NCBI GenBank assembly: GCA_016868665.1
Contig: VGGK01000005.1
Location: 24,748-88,747, forward strand
From: Chlorobiota bacterium
Lineage (GTDB): Bacteria > Bacteroidota > Chlorobiia > Chlorobiales > Chlorobiaceae
Direction of reading: 5' to 3'
DNA length: 64,000 nucleotides
The position numbers and the translations under genes are program-made. This document shows, piece by piece, positions 36,269 to 44,883 of the stretch (position 1 is the first letter of the stretch; each line of letters starts with the position of its first letter). The notes under the pieces were generated by a model. It was not told the DNA's origin and searched no databases. It was given only the letters and a program-made list of their open reading frames with translations.

Positions 36269-36341
36269 TGCACTCGCAAGGACTCGAACCTTGGACCCAC
36301 TGATTAAGAGTCAGTTGCTCTACCAACTGAGCTACGAGTGC
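36269..36341 (-). tRNA. tRNA-Lys (CTT)
   Basis: A full cloverleaf can be read on the minus strand. Acceptor GCACTCG pairs with CGAGTGC, the anticodon loop is CTCTTAA with anticodon CTT, and the T-loop is GTTCGAGTC. Discriminator A is followed by CCG, so CCA is not encoded. It lies just downstream of secG on the same strand. Confidence 0.97.
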
Positions 36342-36354
36342 ATCTGAAAGCCTC

Positions 36355-36723
36355 TTATTTTACTGGAACTGCTGGCAAATCCGGGGTTGCCGGCGTTTTT
36401 GGCAATACAGGCAGACTTTTCGCTGGCGCCTGGACAGGTGCGGGCGCACTCTCCTGCAGAACGCTTTTTGAATCTTTCTGCCTTGCTTCTCTTGCCGGCA
36501 GGGTAAACTGTGCGATGAACGCTGCAACCATGAGAACTGCTGCAAGAACCGCAGTGATCTTGCTGAGAAAATCGCCTGTTCTCCTGACGCCAAGGGTCTG
36601 AACCGTACCGAGACTGGCTATACCTCCGGTAAGACCGCTGCCGCTTTTCGGGCTCTGAAGAAGAATCACTCCTATGAGCAGGATCGATGCGAGCAGAGCG
36701 ATTATTACAAGGAAAACATGCAT
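36355..36723 (-). CDS. secG: Preprotein translocase subunit SecG
   Basis: This 122-residue protein starts [21 protein letters not shown] first membrane helix is followed by the SecG signature [19 protein letters not shown] and a second helix near 52-75. A Pro/Ala-rich cytoplasmic tail completes it, longer than in E. coli. SecG associates with SecYE and helps SecA-driven protein export. A GGAA lies near the ATG; an earlier ATG would add 17 residues without a helix. It is transcribed with tRNA-Lys. Confidence 0.93.
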   Translation of the reverse strand: MHVFLVIIALLASILLIGVILLQSPKSGSGLTGGIASLGTVQTLGVRRTGDFLSKITAVLAAVLMVAAFIAQFTLPAREARQKDSKSVLQESAPAPVQAPAKSLPVLPKTPATPDLPAVPVK

Positions 36724-36819
36724 TTCCGGCCGATTGATTAACGTTCCAATGTTCTGAATATCGTATCTTATCACTGATAAAGGCTCTTAATTTAGCAACT
36801 TTTGCATTATTTCCAAGCC

Positions 36820-37062
36820 GTGTTTTCCGAAGCCGCCAAAATCCTTATCATCGTTGGAGTGATTGCCGTAATCTGCGGTTTGCTGCTTATGGCTGCCGAA
36901 AAGACAGGTTCGAGCGCCTGGCTGAACTGGTTCGGCAACCTGCCGCTCGATTTTCATATTGAACGGGAGAATTTCCGGTTTTTCTTTCCGCTTGGAACCT
37001 CCATAGCGCTTTCCTTGCTGCTCAGCCTCGCGATATTCCTTTTCAACAAATTCATCCGCTGA
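36820..37062 (+). CDS. DUF2905 family small membrane protein
   Basis: This 80-residue protein has two membrane helices flanking a conserved middle NWFGNLPLDFHIERENF, the mark of DUF2905. The GTG at 36820 is chosen because its product aligns with the usual family start (short polar residues, then KILIIVGV); a TTG at 36802 would add six residues. Function is unknown. It precedes hisB by 6 bp and may be co-transcribed with it. The promoter region is shared with the divergent secG. Confidence 0.8.
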   Translation: MFSEAAKILIIVGVIAVICGLLLMAAEKTGSSAWLNWFGNLPLDFHIERENFRFFFPLGTSIALSLLLSLAIFLFNKFIR

Positions 37063-37068
37063 CCCTTT

Positions 37069-37671
37069 ATGCCGGAACCAATCAGAACAACAGGCCGCAA
37101 GGCAACAGTTACAAGAACCACCAAAGAAACCGATATCACGGCAACCATAGACCTCGACGGTTCGGGTTCAGCCGATATACGCTCTGGCGTGGTTTTTCTC
37201 GACCACATGCTCACCAACTTCAGTCGGCACTCCGGCATCGACATTGCGCTGACCTGCAAGGGGGATATCGATGTAGACGATCACCACTCTGTGGAAGATA
37301 TAGCGCTGGTGCTCGGTACGGCCGTGCAACAGGCTCTCGGTGACAAAAGAGGTATACAGCGTTATGGCTGGTCGATGATTCCGATGGACGAATCGCTTGC
37401 CCGATGCGCCCTCGATCTCGGCGGAAGAAGCTATTGCGTCTTCTCCGCGGATTTCCGTAGACCGGTGATTCAGGAATTTTCCACGGAAATGGTGGAACAT
37501 TTCTTTGTGTCGCTGTCGAGAACCATGCACTCAAACATCCACATCGCGATCCTGGAAGGCAGAAACACCCACCACATGATCGAAGCGATGTTCAAGGCGT
37601 TCGCCTATGCCATGAAAATGGCCGTTGCAGTAACCGGAAATGATCTGCCGTCAACGAAAGGAACGCTGTAG
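37069..37671 (+). CDS. hisB: Imidazoleglycerol-phosphate dehydratase
   Basis: This 200-residue monofunctional HisB converts imidazole glycerol phosphate to imidazole acetol phosphate in histidine synthesis. Two Mn-binding motifs are visible, DDHHSVED near residues 67-74 and NTHHMIEA near 165-172. FLDHML and the terminal LPSTKGTL are typical of the family. No histidinol-phosphatase domain is fused. No other his gene is in the window, so the pathway genes are dispersed in this genome. Confidence 0.97.
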   Translation: MPEPIRTTGRKATVTRTTKETDITATIDLDGSGSADIRSGVVFLDHMLTNFSRHSGIDIALTCKGDIDVDDHHSVEDIALVLGTAVQQALGDKRGIQRYGWSMIPMDESLARCALDLGGRSYCVFSADFRRPVIQEFSTEMVEHFFVSLSRTMHSNIHIAILEGRNTHHMIEAMFKAFAYAMKMAVAVTGNDLPSTKGTL

Positions 37672-37699
37672 GCCGCATGTAAAAAGGAACTGTAAAGTA

Positions 37700-37736
37700 A
37701 AAAAGGTTGCCGGGGAATTATTCCGGCAGCCTTTTT
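37700..37736. terminator. Bidirectional terminator between hisB and rny
   Basis: AAAGGTTGCCGG pairs with CCGGCAGCCTTT with one mismatch around a 9-11-nt loop. A/T runs stand on both sides, so it can terminate the convergent hisB (plus) and rny (minus) transcripts. Confidence 0.85.
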
Positions 37737-37763
37737 GCTGTTCTCTGGCACGCGACAGCTGCT

Positions 37764-39338
37764 TTATTTCGCGTAAGCTATCGAGCGCCTCTCCCTGACT
37801 ATCGTCACCCTGATCTGGCCGGGATACTGGGCTTCGGATTCGATTTTGTGGGCTATGTCGTGCGCCAGGACGTCAGCCTGTGAATCGCTCACGTTATCGC
37901 CTTCGACGATCACCCGGATTTCACGTCCGGCCTGCAGCGCATAGGTTTTAAGCACGCCGGGAAATCCCTTTGCGATCTCTTCGAGACTTTCGAGACGCTT
38001 GACATTGCCATCGGCAGTCACGGCGCCCCGCGCACCAGGCCGGGAGAGCGATATGACGTTGGCTGCATCGACAAGATCGGCCAGCGGCGACTCTTTTTCG
38101 ACATCGCCATGGTGGGCCGCAACGGCATTGAGTACAAGCGGAGATTCATTGAATTTCTTCAGGAAAGCGCTTCCGGTAATGGCATGCGGCTCATTGCTTT
38201 CCGGCAGCACGAGACCGATATCGTGCAGAAGGCCCGCGCGCTTGGCAAGACGGGCATCGAGCTTGAGTTCGGCAGCCATGAGACCAGCGAGCATTGCGAC
38301 CTCGCGGCTGTGGTGCAGCAGATTCTGGCCGTAGACGGTATGGAACTTCATGTTTCCGATCAGTCGAACCAGCTCGGATGGCATATCGGGAATCTGCAGC
38401 GAGGAGAGAGCCTCTTCTCCTGCGCTCATAATAACGTCGTCGATCTCTTTTCTTGCATCCTGATATGCTTTTTCGATCGCCACGGGATGGATGATTCCGT
38501 CGATGAGCAGTTTCTGCAAGGTAAGCTTGGCAAGTTCCCGACGAAGCGGATCGAAACAGGAAAGAATAACGACTTCCGGAGTGTCATCCACGATGATATC
38601 GACGCCGGTCGCGTTCTCGAATGCTTTGATATTCCGCCCTTCGCGGCCGATAATGCGGCCCTTGAGTTCGTCGCTCTGGATATGCACCACGGAAAGCGCG
38701 TTTTCGGTGGCCTGTTCGAAGGAGATTCTCTGGATTGCGGTGAGCAGGGTCTTTTCTGCAAGCCGTTCCGCCTGCTGTTCGGCATCCTCATGAATGCGAT
38801 GAATGGTTTCTGTAGCCTCCTCACGCGCTTTCGATACCATGTTGTCGATAAGCATCTGGCGAGCCTCTTCAGCCTGCAGGTTGCTGATGCTTTCAAGCCG
38901 CTGATTCTGCTCGGCTATGATCCGTTCGAGTTCCGACGCGCGGTTTCTGACGGACTCCATGGTCTGTTCGATCTCCTTGCGCTGCTCCTGCAGCTTCCGT
39001 TCCGCATCACGCAGATCCTGACTCTGCTTTTTCAGCTGCCCTTCCTTCTGCTGAACCTGTTTCTGTAGCTGGGTGAACTTGTTGTTCTTGATGACGACTT
39101 CCTGGTCGAACTCGCGCCGTTTTTTCTTCCACTCCTGATTGACTTCCGTAACTTTCAGATCCTTGTACTCGTTTGCCTCCTTCTGGGCTTCCTGAACGAT
39201 CTGAACCGCACGTTCTTCAGCTTCCAGCACCTTGGTAGTACCGAGACGTTCAAGGAAGAACCGACCCAGAAAAAAACCGACAACAAAAAACGCGACTGCC
39301 GCAAAAACGATCAGAAACAGGTTTATGACAATCCCCAT
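37764..39338 (-). CDS. rny: Ribonuclease Y
   Basis: This 524-residue protein has an N-terminal membrane helix (residues 3-25) and a long coiled coil up to about 200. A KH domain contains IIGREGRNIKAFENATG, and an HD domain contains LLHHSREVAMLAG and GLLHDIG with the metal-binding His-Asp pair. RNase Y is a membrane-tethered endoribonuclease that initiates mRNA decay. AAAGGAGGT lies 9 nt before the ATG, an unusually good signal in this window. The probable 6S RNA lies directly upstream on the same strand. Confidence 0.97.
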   Translation of the reverse strand: MGIVINLFLIVFAAVAFFVVGFFLGRFFLERLGTTKVLEAEERAVQIVQEAQKEANEYKDLKVTEVNQEWKKKRREFDQEVVIKNNKFTQLQKQVQQKEGQLKKQSQDLRDAERKLQEQRKEIEQTMESVRNRASELERIIAEQNQRLESISNLQAEEARQMLIDNMVSKAREEATETIHRIHEDAEQQAERLAEKTLLTAIQRISFEQATENALSVVHIQSDELKGRIIGREGRNIKAFENATGVDIIVDDTPEVVILSCFDPLRRELAKLTLQKLLIDGIIHPVAIEKAYQDARKEIDDVIMSAGEEALSSLQIPDMPSELVRLIGNMKFHTVYGQNLLHHSREVAMLAGLMAAELKLDARLAKRAGLLHDIGLVLPESNEPHAITGSAFLKKFNESPLVLNAVAAHHGDVEKESPLADLVDAANVISLSRPGARGAVTADGNVKRLESLEEIAKGFPGVLKTYALQAGREIRVIVEGDNVSDSQADVLAHDIAHKIESEAQYPGQIRVTIVRERRSIAYAK

Positions 39339-39396
39339 TACCGTTTACCTCCTTTTACATGTTCCGCCACTCCGGGATGGACGCACCGTTTAAAAC

Positions 39397-39575
39397 AAAA
39401 AAATCCGCACAAGGCGGGATGTGTAAGATTCAAGAACCCGTGTGACACGGTGGGCGCCTCCTTCCGATTTTTTGCTTCCAATGCGGCACTGTACCAGCTG
39501 CCGTTGAACCCCGGTAAAACCGGCAGCTCAATCAAGGCCTGCAATCAAAAAGAAGAGTTCGGCTCCCGTCTGAAT
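39397..39575 (-). ncRNA. ssrS: Probable 6S RNA (ssrS)
   Basis: About 180 nt between zapA and rny, a common genomic place for 6S RNA. On the minus strand there is an apical stem AGCTGCCG/CGGCAGCT (39495-39529 region). The characteristic 3' half GGCGCCCACC, then a small ACCGTG/CACGGGT hairpin, then GGGTTC follows. A terminator comes last: a GC hairpin at about 39403-39420 with a T7 run after it. A possible promoter with TTGTAA and TATTCA lies at the 5' end. 6S RNA mimics an open promoter and binds the housekeeping RNA polymerase. Exact ends are estimates. Confidence 0.65.
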
Positions 39576-39650
39576 AGTGTTAGTTCTTTTACTTACAATA
39601 CACCCCTTTACCTGGTGCGGATATTTCTTCTGCTGTAATGTAAATCTTTC

Positions 39651-39911
39651 CTACAAATTCTGCCCTATAAAAACGTTGAGCCGGCTGATTTTCTGCTGGA
39701 GCGCTTCGATTTCTGCTTCAAGTTCGATTTTTTTTTCAGCAAACGAAACAGCGGATAGCACTGCAAGTTTCACCGGTTCAAAAGAAGGCGCTTTTTCGGC
39801 GAACAGCCGCATGACCTGGTCAACGTCCTGAGCCGCCTTTTCGGTCAGCTCCCGGCTTTCGACCCTCAACGGATAAGTTTCGCCGTATACATTTACATCG
39901 ATCTTTTCCAT
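39651..39911 (-). CDS. zapA: Cell division protein ZapA
   Basis: This 86-residue protein has the ZapA layout. A short beta-rich N-terminal domain (VNVYGETYPLRV) is followed by the helix with EKAAQDVDQVMRLFAE and a long C-terminal coiled coil containing ALLAVSFAEKK-like residues. ZapA bundles FtsZ filaments at the Z ring. AGGAG lies 7 nt before the ATG. It follows the small coiled-coil protein by 10 bp, so the two are probably one operon, with pheT upstream. Confidence 0.88.
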   Translation of the reverse strand: MEKIDVNVYGETYPLRVESRELTEKAAQDVDQVMRLFAEKAPSFEPVKLAVLSAVSFAEKKIELEAEIEALQQKISRLNVFIGQNL

Positions 39912-39921
39912 ACGGAATCTC

Positions 39922-40215
39922 CTACAAGTTCCGGTTGGTTCTCAGTTCCATTTCGATTTTCTGCAATATCAGCACAAGCTTCTGTTTCACCCGATATTTT
40001 TCGGCATGAGTCAGTTCGGATTCCTGACCGGATGATGAGACAGAGCCGGCGCCGGGTAGTTTGCATGATCTCAGTATATTCTGGAGCGATGCAAGTTCAG
40101 ACCGCAGCAGATCGTTTTCCTTCCGGCACTCGTCAAGCCGGGAAACGAGGGTTCCGACATTTTCTTCAAGCCGGCTGAAATCGGCCGCAATCTTATGCTC
40201 AACCTCGTCTTGCAT
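39922..40215 (-). CDS. Small coiled-coil protein between pheT and zapA
   Basis: This 97-residue protein has two charged coiled-coil stretches, about residues 5-48 (RLEENVGTLVSRLDECRKEN) and 70-93 (KYRVKQKLVLILQKIEMEL), joined by a Ser/Gly-rich turn. I do not recognise a family. Its size, coiled coil and position immediately before zapA recall ZapB or other small divisome partners, which is an inference from context only. The start is 15 bp after the pheT stop. Confidence 0.7.
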   Translation of the reverse strand: MQDEVEHKIAADFSRLEENVGTLVSRLDECRKENDLLRSELASLQNILRSCKLPGAGSVSSSGQESELTHAEKYRVKQKLVLILQKIEMELRTNRNL

Positions 40216-40230
40216 GGAACTATAACCATA

Positions 40231-42642
40231 TCAAACTTGTCGAATTACCGCACCAAGTTGCTTGCCGGCATCACTGCCGGCTTTTTCGAGAATATCGCTG
40301 ATTCTCTCATCATGCAGTGTACGCTCGTAATCGACAATATCAATAGAAAGCGCCACACTGCGTTCTTTGCCGTGCTGACTGTCGCGTTCGAACTGGTCGA
40401 ATACGCTGACCCTCCTGATAAGGGAATCGCTTGATCGGACGACATCGACAAGCTGCTGAACGGCAATACCTTCGGGGAGAACGAACGATAAATCTCTCTG
40501 GACGGCAGGAAACCTTGATGGCGGTTCGTAGGCAACGGAGGCAGTGAAAGCTTCCTGAAGCAACGCAACATTGATTTCGGCAAGAAAAACCTCCTGCCCT
40601 ATATCGAACGCATCGAGCACAGCAGCATCCATCATCCTTACCGTACCTGCCCTGCAGGCCCGGCTCCCATCCTGTCCCGGCAGTATCACTTCGATACCAA
40701 CCGTATTTTCATTATATACAATAAGCGATGATTTTTCAAGTAAATTCAGTTTCTCTAGCAGCATCTCGACAGCGCCGGTCATATCGTACACATCGCTTGT
40801 CACCGACTGCTGATTCCAGAGCCTGGGATGACGAGCCCCGGTAATGGCCATCACGAGGTATTCCTTCTCCGAAAACGCATCGAGCGGCGACATACTTTCT
40901 CCCCCGGATTCATTGCCGGTAAATCCGCGTGCAACCTCGAAAACCCTGAGATCCCTGTTGCCATGACGGATATTATGGGCGATTACCTTAAGAAACGCCG
41001 GCACAAGCGAAGGACGGAGCACTTCGAGACCTTCGCTGATGGGATTGAGCGCCGCAACGACCCTGCTGTCGAAAAGTTCCGCTTCAGAGCGTCTGACCAG
41101 CGGATTGGTAAGAATCTCCCTGAAATTCAGTCCCGCCGCTATCCCCCTGAGATAATCGGGAAAGTATTCGGGAACCGTTCTCATTGATGGATACGAGGTC
41201 ACCATGCGCGACGATGCCTCAATATTGTCGTAACCGTAAACTCTTGCGATCTCTTCGACAAGATCGATTTCAGCCGTCACATCAATCCGCCACGAAGGCA
41301 CATAAAAAGTCATCGAGTCGTCTCCGGCCTTTTCATGGCAGCGGAATCCGAGACGAACAAGTATCTCCTTGATCGTCTCCGGACTGATGGAACTGCCGAG
41401 CATGGTGTTTGCCCGATCGGGCCTCAGATCGACAGCAAGCTCGTCCGACGGCACGGAGCCGCATTCCCGTGCGGAAGCGATCTCACCGCCGGCAAGATCG
41501 AGAATGAGCGCAACGGCGCACTCGGCAGCGCACTTTACATTCAGTAGATCGACTCCGCGTTCAAAACGATAGGAGGAATCGGACGATATTCCTGCCCGCC
41601 TGGCGGATTTCCTGACCCTCGAAGGCAAAAAATATGCCGATTCAAGCAGAATGTCCGTCGTCTCCTGAGTCACGGAAGAATCGAGTCCGCCCATCACCCC
41701 GGCAAGTGCCGCAGGTTTTTCTGCATCGCAGATAACCGGCATTCCCTGTTCGGGAACGCAGAGTTCCTGGTTGAGCAGGGTAAATGCTGACGAAACGTCA
41801 CTGCGCACAACCACCCGGCCGCCCGATAGTTTTGCGAGATCGAATGCGTGCAGCGGCTGACCCAGTGAATGCAGTATGTAGTTTGTAATATCGACAATAT
41901 TGTTCCTTGGCTTCAGCCCGATACTCTCAAGGCGGGCCTTAAGCCATCCCGGAGACTCCCCGACGGTAACGCCCCGGATAACAACTGCGGTGTAGAAAGG
42001 GCAGGCTTCCGTATCGATGAGTTCAACGAGGTCTCCCGATGCGGAAAAATCCACCGCATGCCGGGCCGGCAGCACAATCTCTTCGGGCGAGGCAAGCTCC
42101 CTTGCCAGACCGAGATGCGAAAGCACGTCCGGACGGTTCGGGGTTACGGCAATATCAAGCATGACGTCGCCCTTCAGCACCGACGAAAAAGGGGTTCCCG
42201 GAACAAGGGATGCATCGAGTTCCATGACGCCCGAATGGTCGTCAGACAGACCGAGTTCGTCTGCGGCGCAGATCATGCCGAACGAGCGGACTCCGCGGAT
42301 TTTGGATTTTTTTATTTCGAATGCCTCACCGTCGGGCCGGGTGAGTCTGGCGCCAACCTTCGCGACCGGTACCGCCATTCCCTCACGAATGTTGGACGCT
42401 CCACAGACGATCTGCAGCGGCTCGTCGCCGCCGGCATCCACACTGCAGACCGTCAGGCGATCCGCATCGGGATGCCTCTCTACCGATTCAATGCGGCCGA
42501 CGACGACATGGTCGTCAGAAAGCTTGCTCTCATGCACCTCCTCGACTTCGAAGCCGAGAAAAGTCAGCTTGTCAACCAGGGAGGGAATATCGGGATTGAA
42601 CGAAGGAAGGAACTCCTGAAGCCAGCCGACAGATATTTTCAT
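40231..42642 (-). CDS. pheT: Phenylalanine--tRNA ligase beta subunit
   Basis: This 803-residue protein has all PheT modules. The tRNA-binding domain near the N-terminus contains VVGRIESVERHPDADRL. The B3/B4 editing domain, then the B5 domain, follow. The catalytic-like core contains RVYGYDNIEASSRM. The C-terminal anticodon-binding FDX-ACB domain begins YEPPSRFPAVQRDLSF. With PheS it charges tRNA-Phe and edits tyrosine. pheS is not adjacent, unlike in many bacteria, and lies outside the window. Confidence 0.97.
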   Translation of the reverse strand: MKISVGWLQEFLPSFNPDIPSLVDKLTFLGFEVEEVHESKLSDDHVVVGRIESVERHPDADRLTVCSVDAGGDEPLQIVCGASNIREGMAVPVAKVGARLTRPDGEAFEIKKSKIRGVRSFGMICAADELGLSDDHSGVMELDASLVPGTPFSSVLKGDVMLDIAVTPNRPDVLSHLGLARELASPEEIVLPARHAVDFSASGDLVELIDTEACPFYTAVVIRGVTVGESPGWLKARLESIGLKPRNNIVDITNYILHSLGQPLHAFDLAKLSGGRVVVRSDVSSAFTLLNQELCVPEQGMPVICDAEKPAALAGVMGGLDSSVTQETTDILLESAYFLPSRVRKSARRAGISSDSSYRFERGVDLLNVKCAAECAVALILDLAGGEIASARECGSVPSDELAVDLRPDRANTMLGSSISPETIKEILVRLGFRCHEKAGDDSMTFYVPSWRIDVTAEIDLVEEIARVYGYDNIEASSRMVTSYPSMRTVPEYFPDYLRGIAAGLNFREILTNPLVRRSEAELFDSRVVAALNPISEGLEVLRPSLVPAFLKVIAHNIRHGNRDLRVFEVARGFTGNESGGESMSPLDAFSEKEYLVMAITGARHPRLWNQQSVTSDVYDMTGAVEMLLEKLNLLEKSSLIVYNENTVGIEVILPGQDGSRACRAGTVRMMDAAVLDAFDIGQEVFLAEINVALLQEAFTASVAYEPPSRFPAVQRDLSFVLPEGIAVQQLVDVVRSSDSLIRRVSVFDQFERDSQHGKERSVALSIDIVDYERTLHDERISDILEKAGSDAGKQLGAVIRQV

Positions 42643-42760
42643 AGGAAAGGAAAATCTGCATTTGCTAAATGGTAAAAGCCCTGGACTGGAGAGGTACAGA
42701 GCTTGATAAACCGCTGAACGGAAGGTTGCGCTGTTTCCTGCGCAGGAAGGAAAAACTTTG

Positions 42761-42832
42761 TGACCCCAACGGGATTCGAACCCGTGCTACCACCTTGAAA
42801 GGGTGATGACCTGACCACTAGTCGATGGGGCC
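42761..42832 (-). tRNA. tRNA-Glu (TTC)
   Basis: A cloverleaf is readable on the minus strand: acceptor GGCCCCA pairs with TGGGGTC (one G-T), anticodon loop CTTTCAA, anticodon TTC, T-loop GTTCGAATC. It is the last of the four tRNAs in transcription order. Confidence 0.97.
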
Positions 42833-42840
42833 TTCTGCGG

Positions 42841-42914
42841 GTGAATGAGGGGACTCGAACCCCCGACCTCCAGGGCCACAACCTGGCGCTCTAACCAACT
42901 GAGCTACAATCACC
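42841..42914 (-). tRNA. tRNA-His (GTG)
   Basis: Minus-strand cloverleaf with anticodon loop TTGTGGC (anticodon GTG) and T-loop GTTCGAGTC. The 5' end has an extra encoded G before GTGATTG, as expected for tRNA-His. The acceptor has one T-T mismatch as read here. Confidence 0.95.
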
Positions 42915-42938
42915 ATATAAACTTATGGCACTACCTTG

Positions 42939-43011
<73 letters not shown>

Positions 43012-43037
43012 AGCGCACTTTTCAACGATCCAACCTG

Positions 43038-43110
43038 TCGGGGCACCGAGACTCGAACTCGGGACCTCCTGCTCCCAAAGCAGGCACGCTACCAACTGCG
43101 CCATGCCCCG
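43038..43110 (-). tRNA. tRNA-Pro (TGG)
   Basis: Minus-strand cloverleaf with acceptor CGGGGCA/TGCCCCG, anticodon loop TTTGGGA (anticodon TGG) and T-loop GTTCGAGTC. It is the first of the four tRNAs in transcription order. Confidence 0.97.
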
Positions 43111-43215
43111 TTCCTTAATGGAAGGCTCATAATATACGACAAGGAAGAACATTACCAAACAAAATAATCCCCTGAAAAAAAATAATTCACCGAAGCATGA
43201 ACAGAAGAACTTCAT

Positions 43216-43252
43216 CCAGGAGTATCGGATGCTTCGCATCCGATACTCCTGG
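43216..43252. repeat. REP-like perfect hairpin
   Basis: A perfect inverted repeat with 17-bp arms (CCAGGAGTATCGGATGC and its complement) and a 3-nt TTC loop. The same palindromic core recurs in diverged form at 30545, 61021 and 63543. It lies in the gap between the tRNA cluster and the TolC gene. Confidence 0.8.
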
Positions 43253-43323
43253 CTCCCGACTCCCACCTCCTCTCTCCTGTCTCCCGATCTTCCCCGCCTC
43301 ACCGCCCACTGCCAAAAATCCTC

Positions 43324-43478
43324 AATCCGTGAAAATCCAATCTTTCAATCAGCGGGAACCGCGTTCTTCTCCTTATTGCTGGATAGCCTGACAGCTCATT
43401 AACTGAAAAGCTTGACACAACCCACCAATCCACTCTCTTCCATCTTTCTGTATCAATCCGTGTTAATCTGTGGGTAAT
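43324..43478. repeat. Dispersed 150-bp repeat, degenerate copy B
   Basis: The left half matches the consensus (AATCCGTGAAAATCC, TCAATCAGCGGGAACCGCG). The middle diverges after CTGGATAGCCTGACAGCTC, and the end returns as AATCCGTGTTAATCTGTGGG. The gap 43111-43534 holds this repeat and the hairpin and no gene. Confidence 0.75.
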
Positions 43479-43534
43479 AAATCTTCCTTTTCCGGCCCAC
43501 CGCTCACAACTCACGGCCCACGTCTTTTCCCGCC

Positions 43535-44854
43535 TTACCGCACGCCGTTCACCAGCAAAGTCCCCGCGAGTCTCATGAGCTGGAGTTCGAGCATTTTCGA
43601 TTCGTACCTTGCCGAAGCGATCGATTTTCTTGCGTCTACAAGATTAAGCTGCGCCTCCCTGAATGTGGTGCCTGTTGCCTGACCGAGAACATAGAGTTCC
43701 CTGGTTCGGCGAAAATTAAGTTCGGCAGATTCGATATTGCTTTCTTTGAAACGAAGTATTTCCCGGCTGTTCATGTAGGCCTGATAGGTGTCGGCGGTTT
43801 TTTTCTCCACAATATCAGAAGCCTTCTGCAGAAGAATGCTGCGATTCAGCAGCGCAAGCCGCGCATTCCCGGTTTTAATGGCCGTCTGGAATCCGTCGAA
43901 AAGGTTATAACTCAAGGTCAGCGATGCGGACAAACCCGGTTCCGTATCGTTGAGTCCCGCATCGAATCCGCTTGCCGTCCTGCTCAAACCGTAACCGCCC
44001 TGAAAATCGATGCGCGGAAAAAAACCGGAGCGGGCCTGCTGCAGCTCTAAACGCGACAACTCGACAGCTTTTCTGGCAATCAGGTATTCTGCGCCTGCAT
44101 TTAAAGCTGCAGCCCGAAGAGAATCGAGCCCCATGACAGGGCGAAAGGTAACGTCCGTCACGACCGGGCCCACCTTAGCGGAAGGTCGTCCGAGCAGCAG
44201 ATTGAGCGCCCGCCTGGCATTCTCTTTCTGCAGCCGCGCCTGAAGCCAGCTGACGCTGTCGTTATTGGCATCGACCATCGACGACAGCACCTCCTGGGTA
44301 TTAGCCTGACCGTACTCCGAACGAAGCCTGGCCCTGCGAAGCCTCTCAGCGGAAATTTCAACCGCATCTCCCGCCACCCTCAGTTGCTCCTGGGCGTTGG
44401 CAAGATCGTAAAACGCCTTGCTGACGTCAATGACGATCTGCTCAATGGCATTGCGTGCCTGCAGCGTACCAATCTCCCCGACGCTCTTCAGTTTCCTGAA
44501 GGTATAGATATTGCCGAACCCGTTAAATAGGGTGTATGATGCCTGCAATTGAGCCGTACTGGTAGTGAATTCCTTTCCTGCCGGAGTCGTGCTTCCGGGA
44601 TTATCGCTGTATGCGGCTTTCGATACCAGATCGATCTTCGGCAGAAGTCCGGCATTACCGGCGTGCGCATTGTTTCGGGCAATACGCTCTTCGTTTCTTG
44701 CGACCCTGATGTCCGGATTTTTTTCAAGCGCAAGCAGAATTGCCTCTTCAAGCGATAGCGGCGCAACGACGCCATCCTTTGCAGCCGCTGCAGAAAACGG
44801 CAGCAGCATCAGAAGCAGGCCCGATAAAAAAATGAGATGCAGCAATCTGTTCAT
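43535..44854 (-). CDS. TolC-family outer-membrane efflux protein
   Basis: This 439-residue protein has a signal peptide (MNRLLHLIFLSGLLLMLLPF, cleaved near SAAAA). Two repeats of the outer-membrane-efflux-protein domain follow, with long helices rich in Ala/Leu/Arg and the family-typical LSLEEAILLALEKNPDI at the start. TolC-like trimers form the exit duct of RND pumps. It is the third gene of a tripartite set, 29 bp after the RND pump stop. The duct may also serve the channel-less RND pair at 17504-21726. Confidence 0.92.
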   Translation of the reverse strand: MNRLLHLIFLSGLLLMLLPFSAAAAKDGVVAPLSLEEAILLALEKNPDIRVARNEERIARNNAHAGNAGLLPKIDLVSKAAYSDNPGSTTPAGKEFTTSTAQLQASYTLFNGFGNIYTFRKLKSVGEIGTLQARNAIEQIVIDVSKAFYDLANAQEQLRVAGDAVEISAERLRRARLRSEYGQANTQEVLSSMVDANNDSVSWLQARLQKENARRALNLLLGRPSAKVGPVVTDVTFRPVMGLDSLRAAALNAGAEYLIARKAVELSRLELQQARSGFFPRIDFQGGYGLSRTASGFDAGLNDTEPGLSASLTLSYNLFDGFQTAIKTGNARLALLNRSILLQKASDIVEKKTADTYQAYMNSREILRFKESNIESAELNFRRTRELYVLGQATGTTFREAQLNLVDARKSIASARYESKMLELQLMRLAGTLLVNGVR

Positions 44855-44883
44855 GACACAGGCAGACAATACGTTTGAACGAA

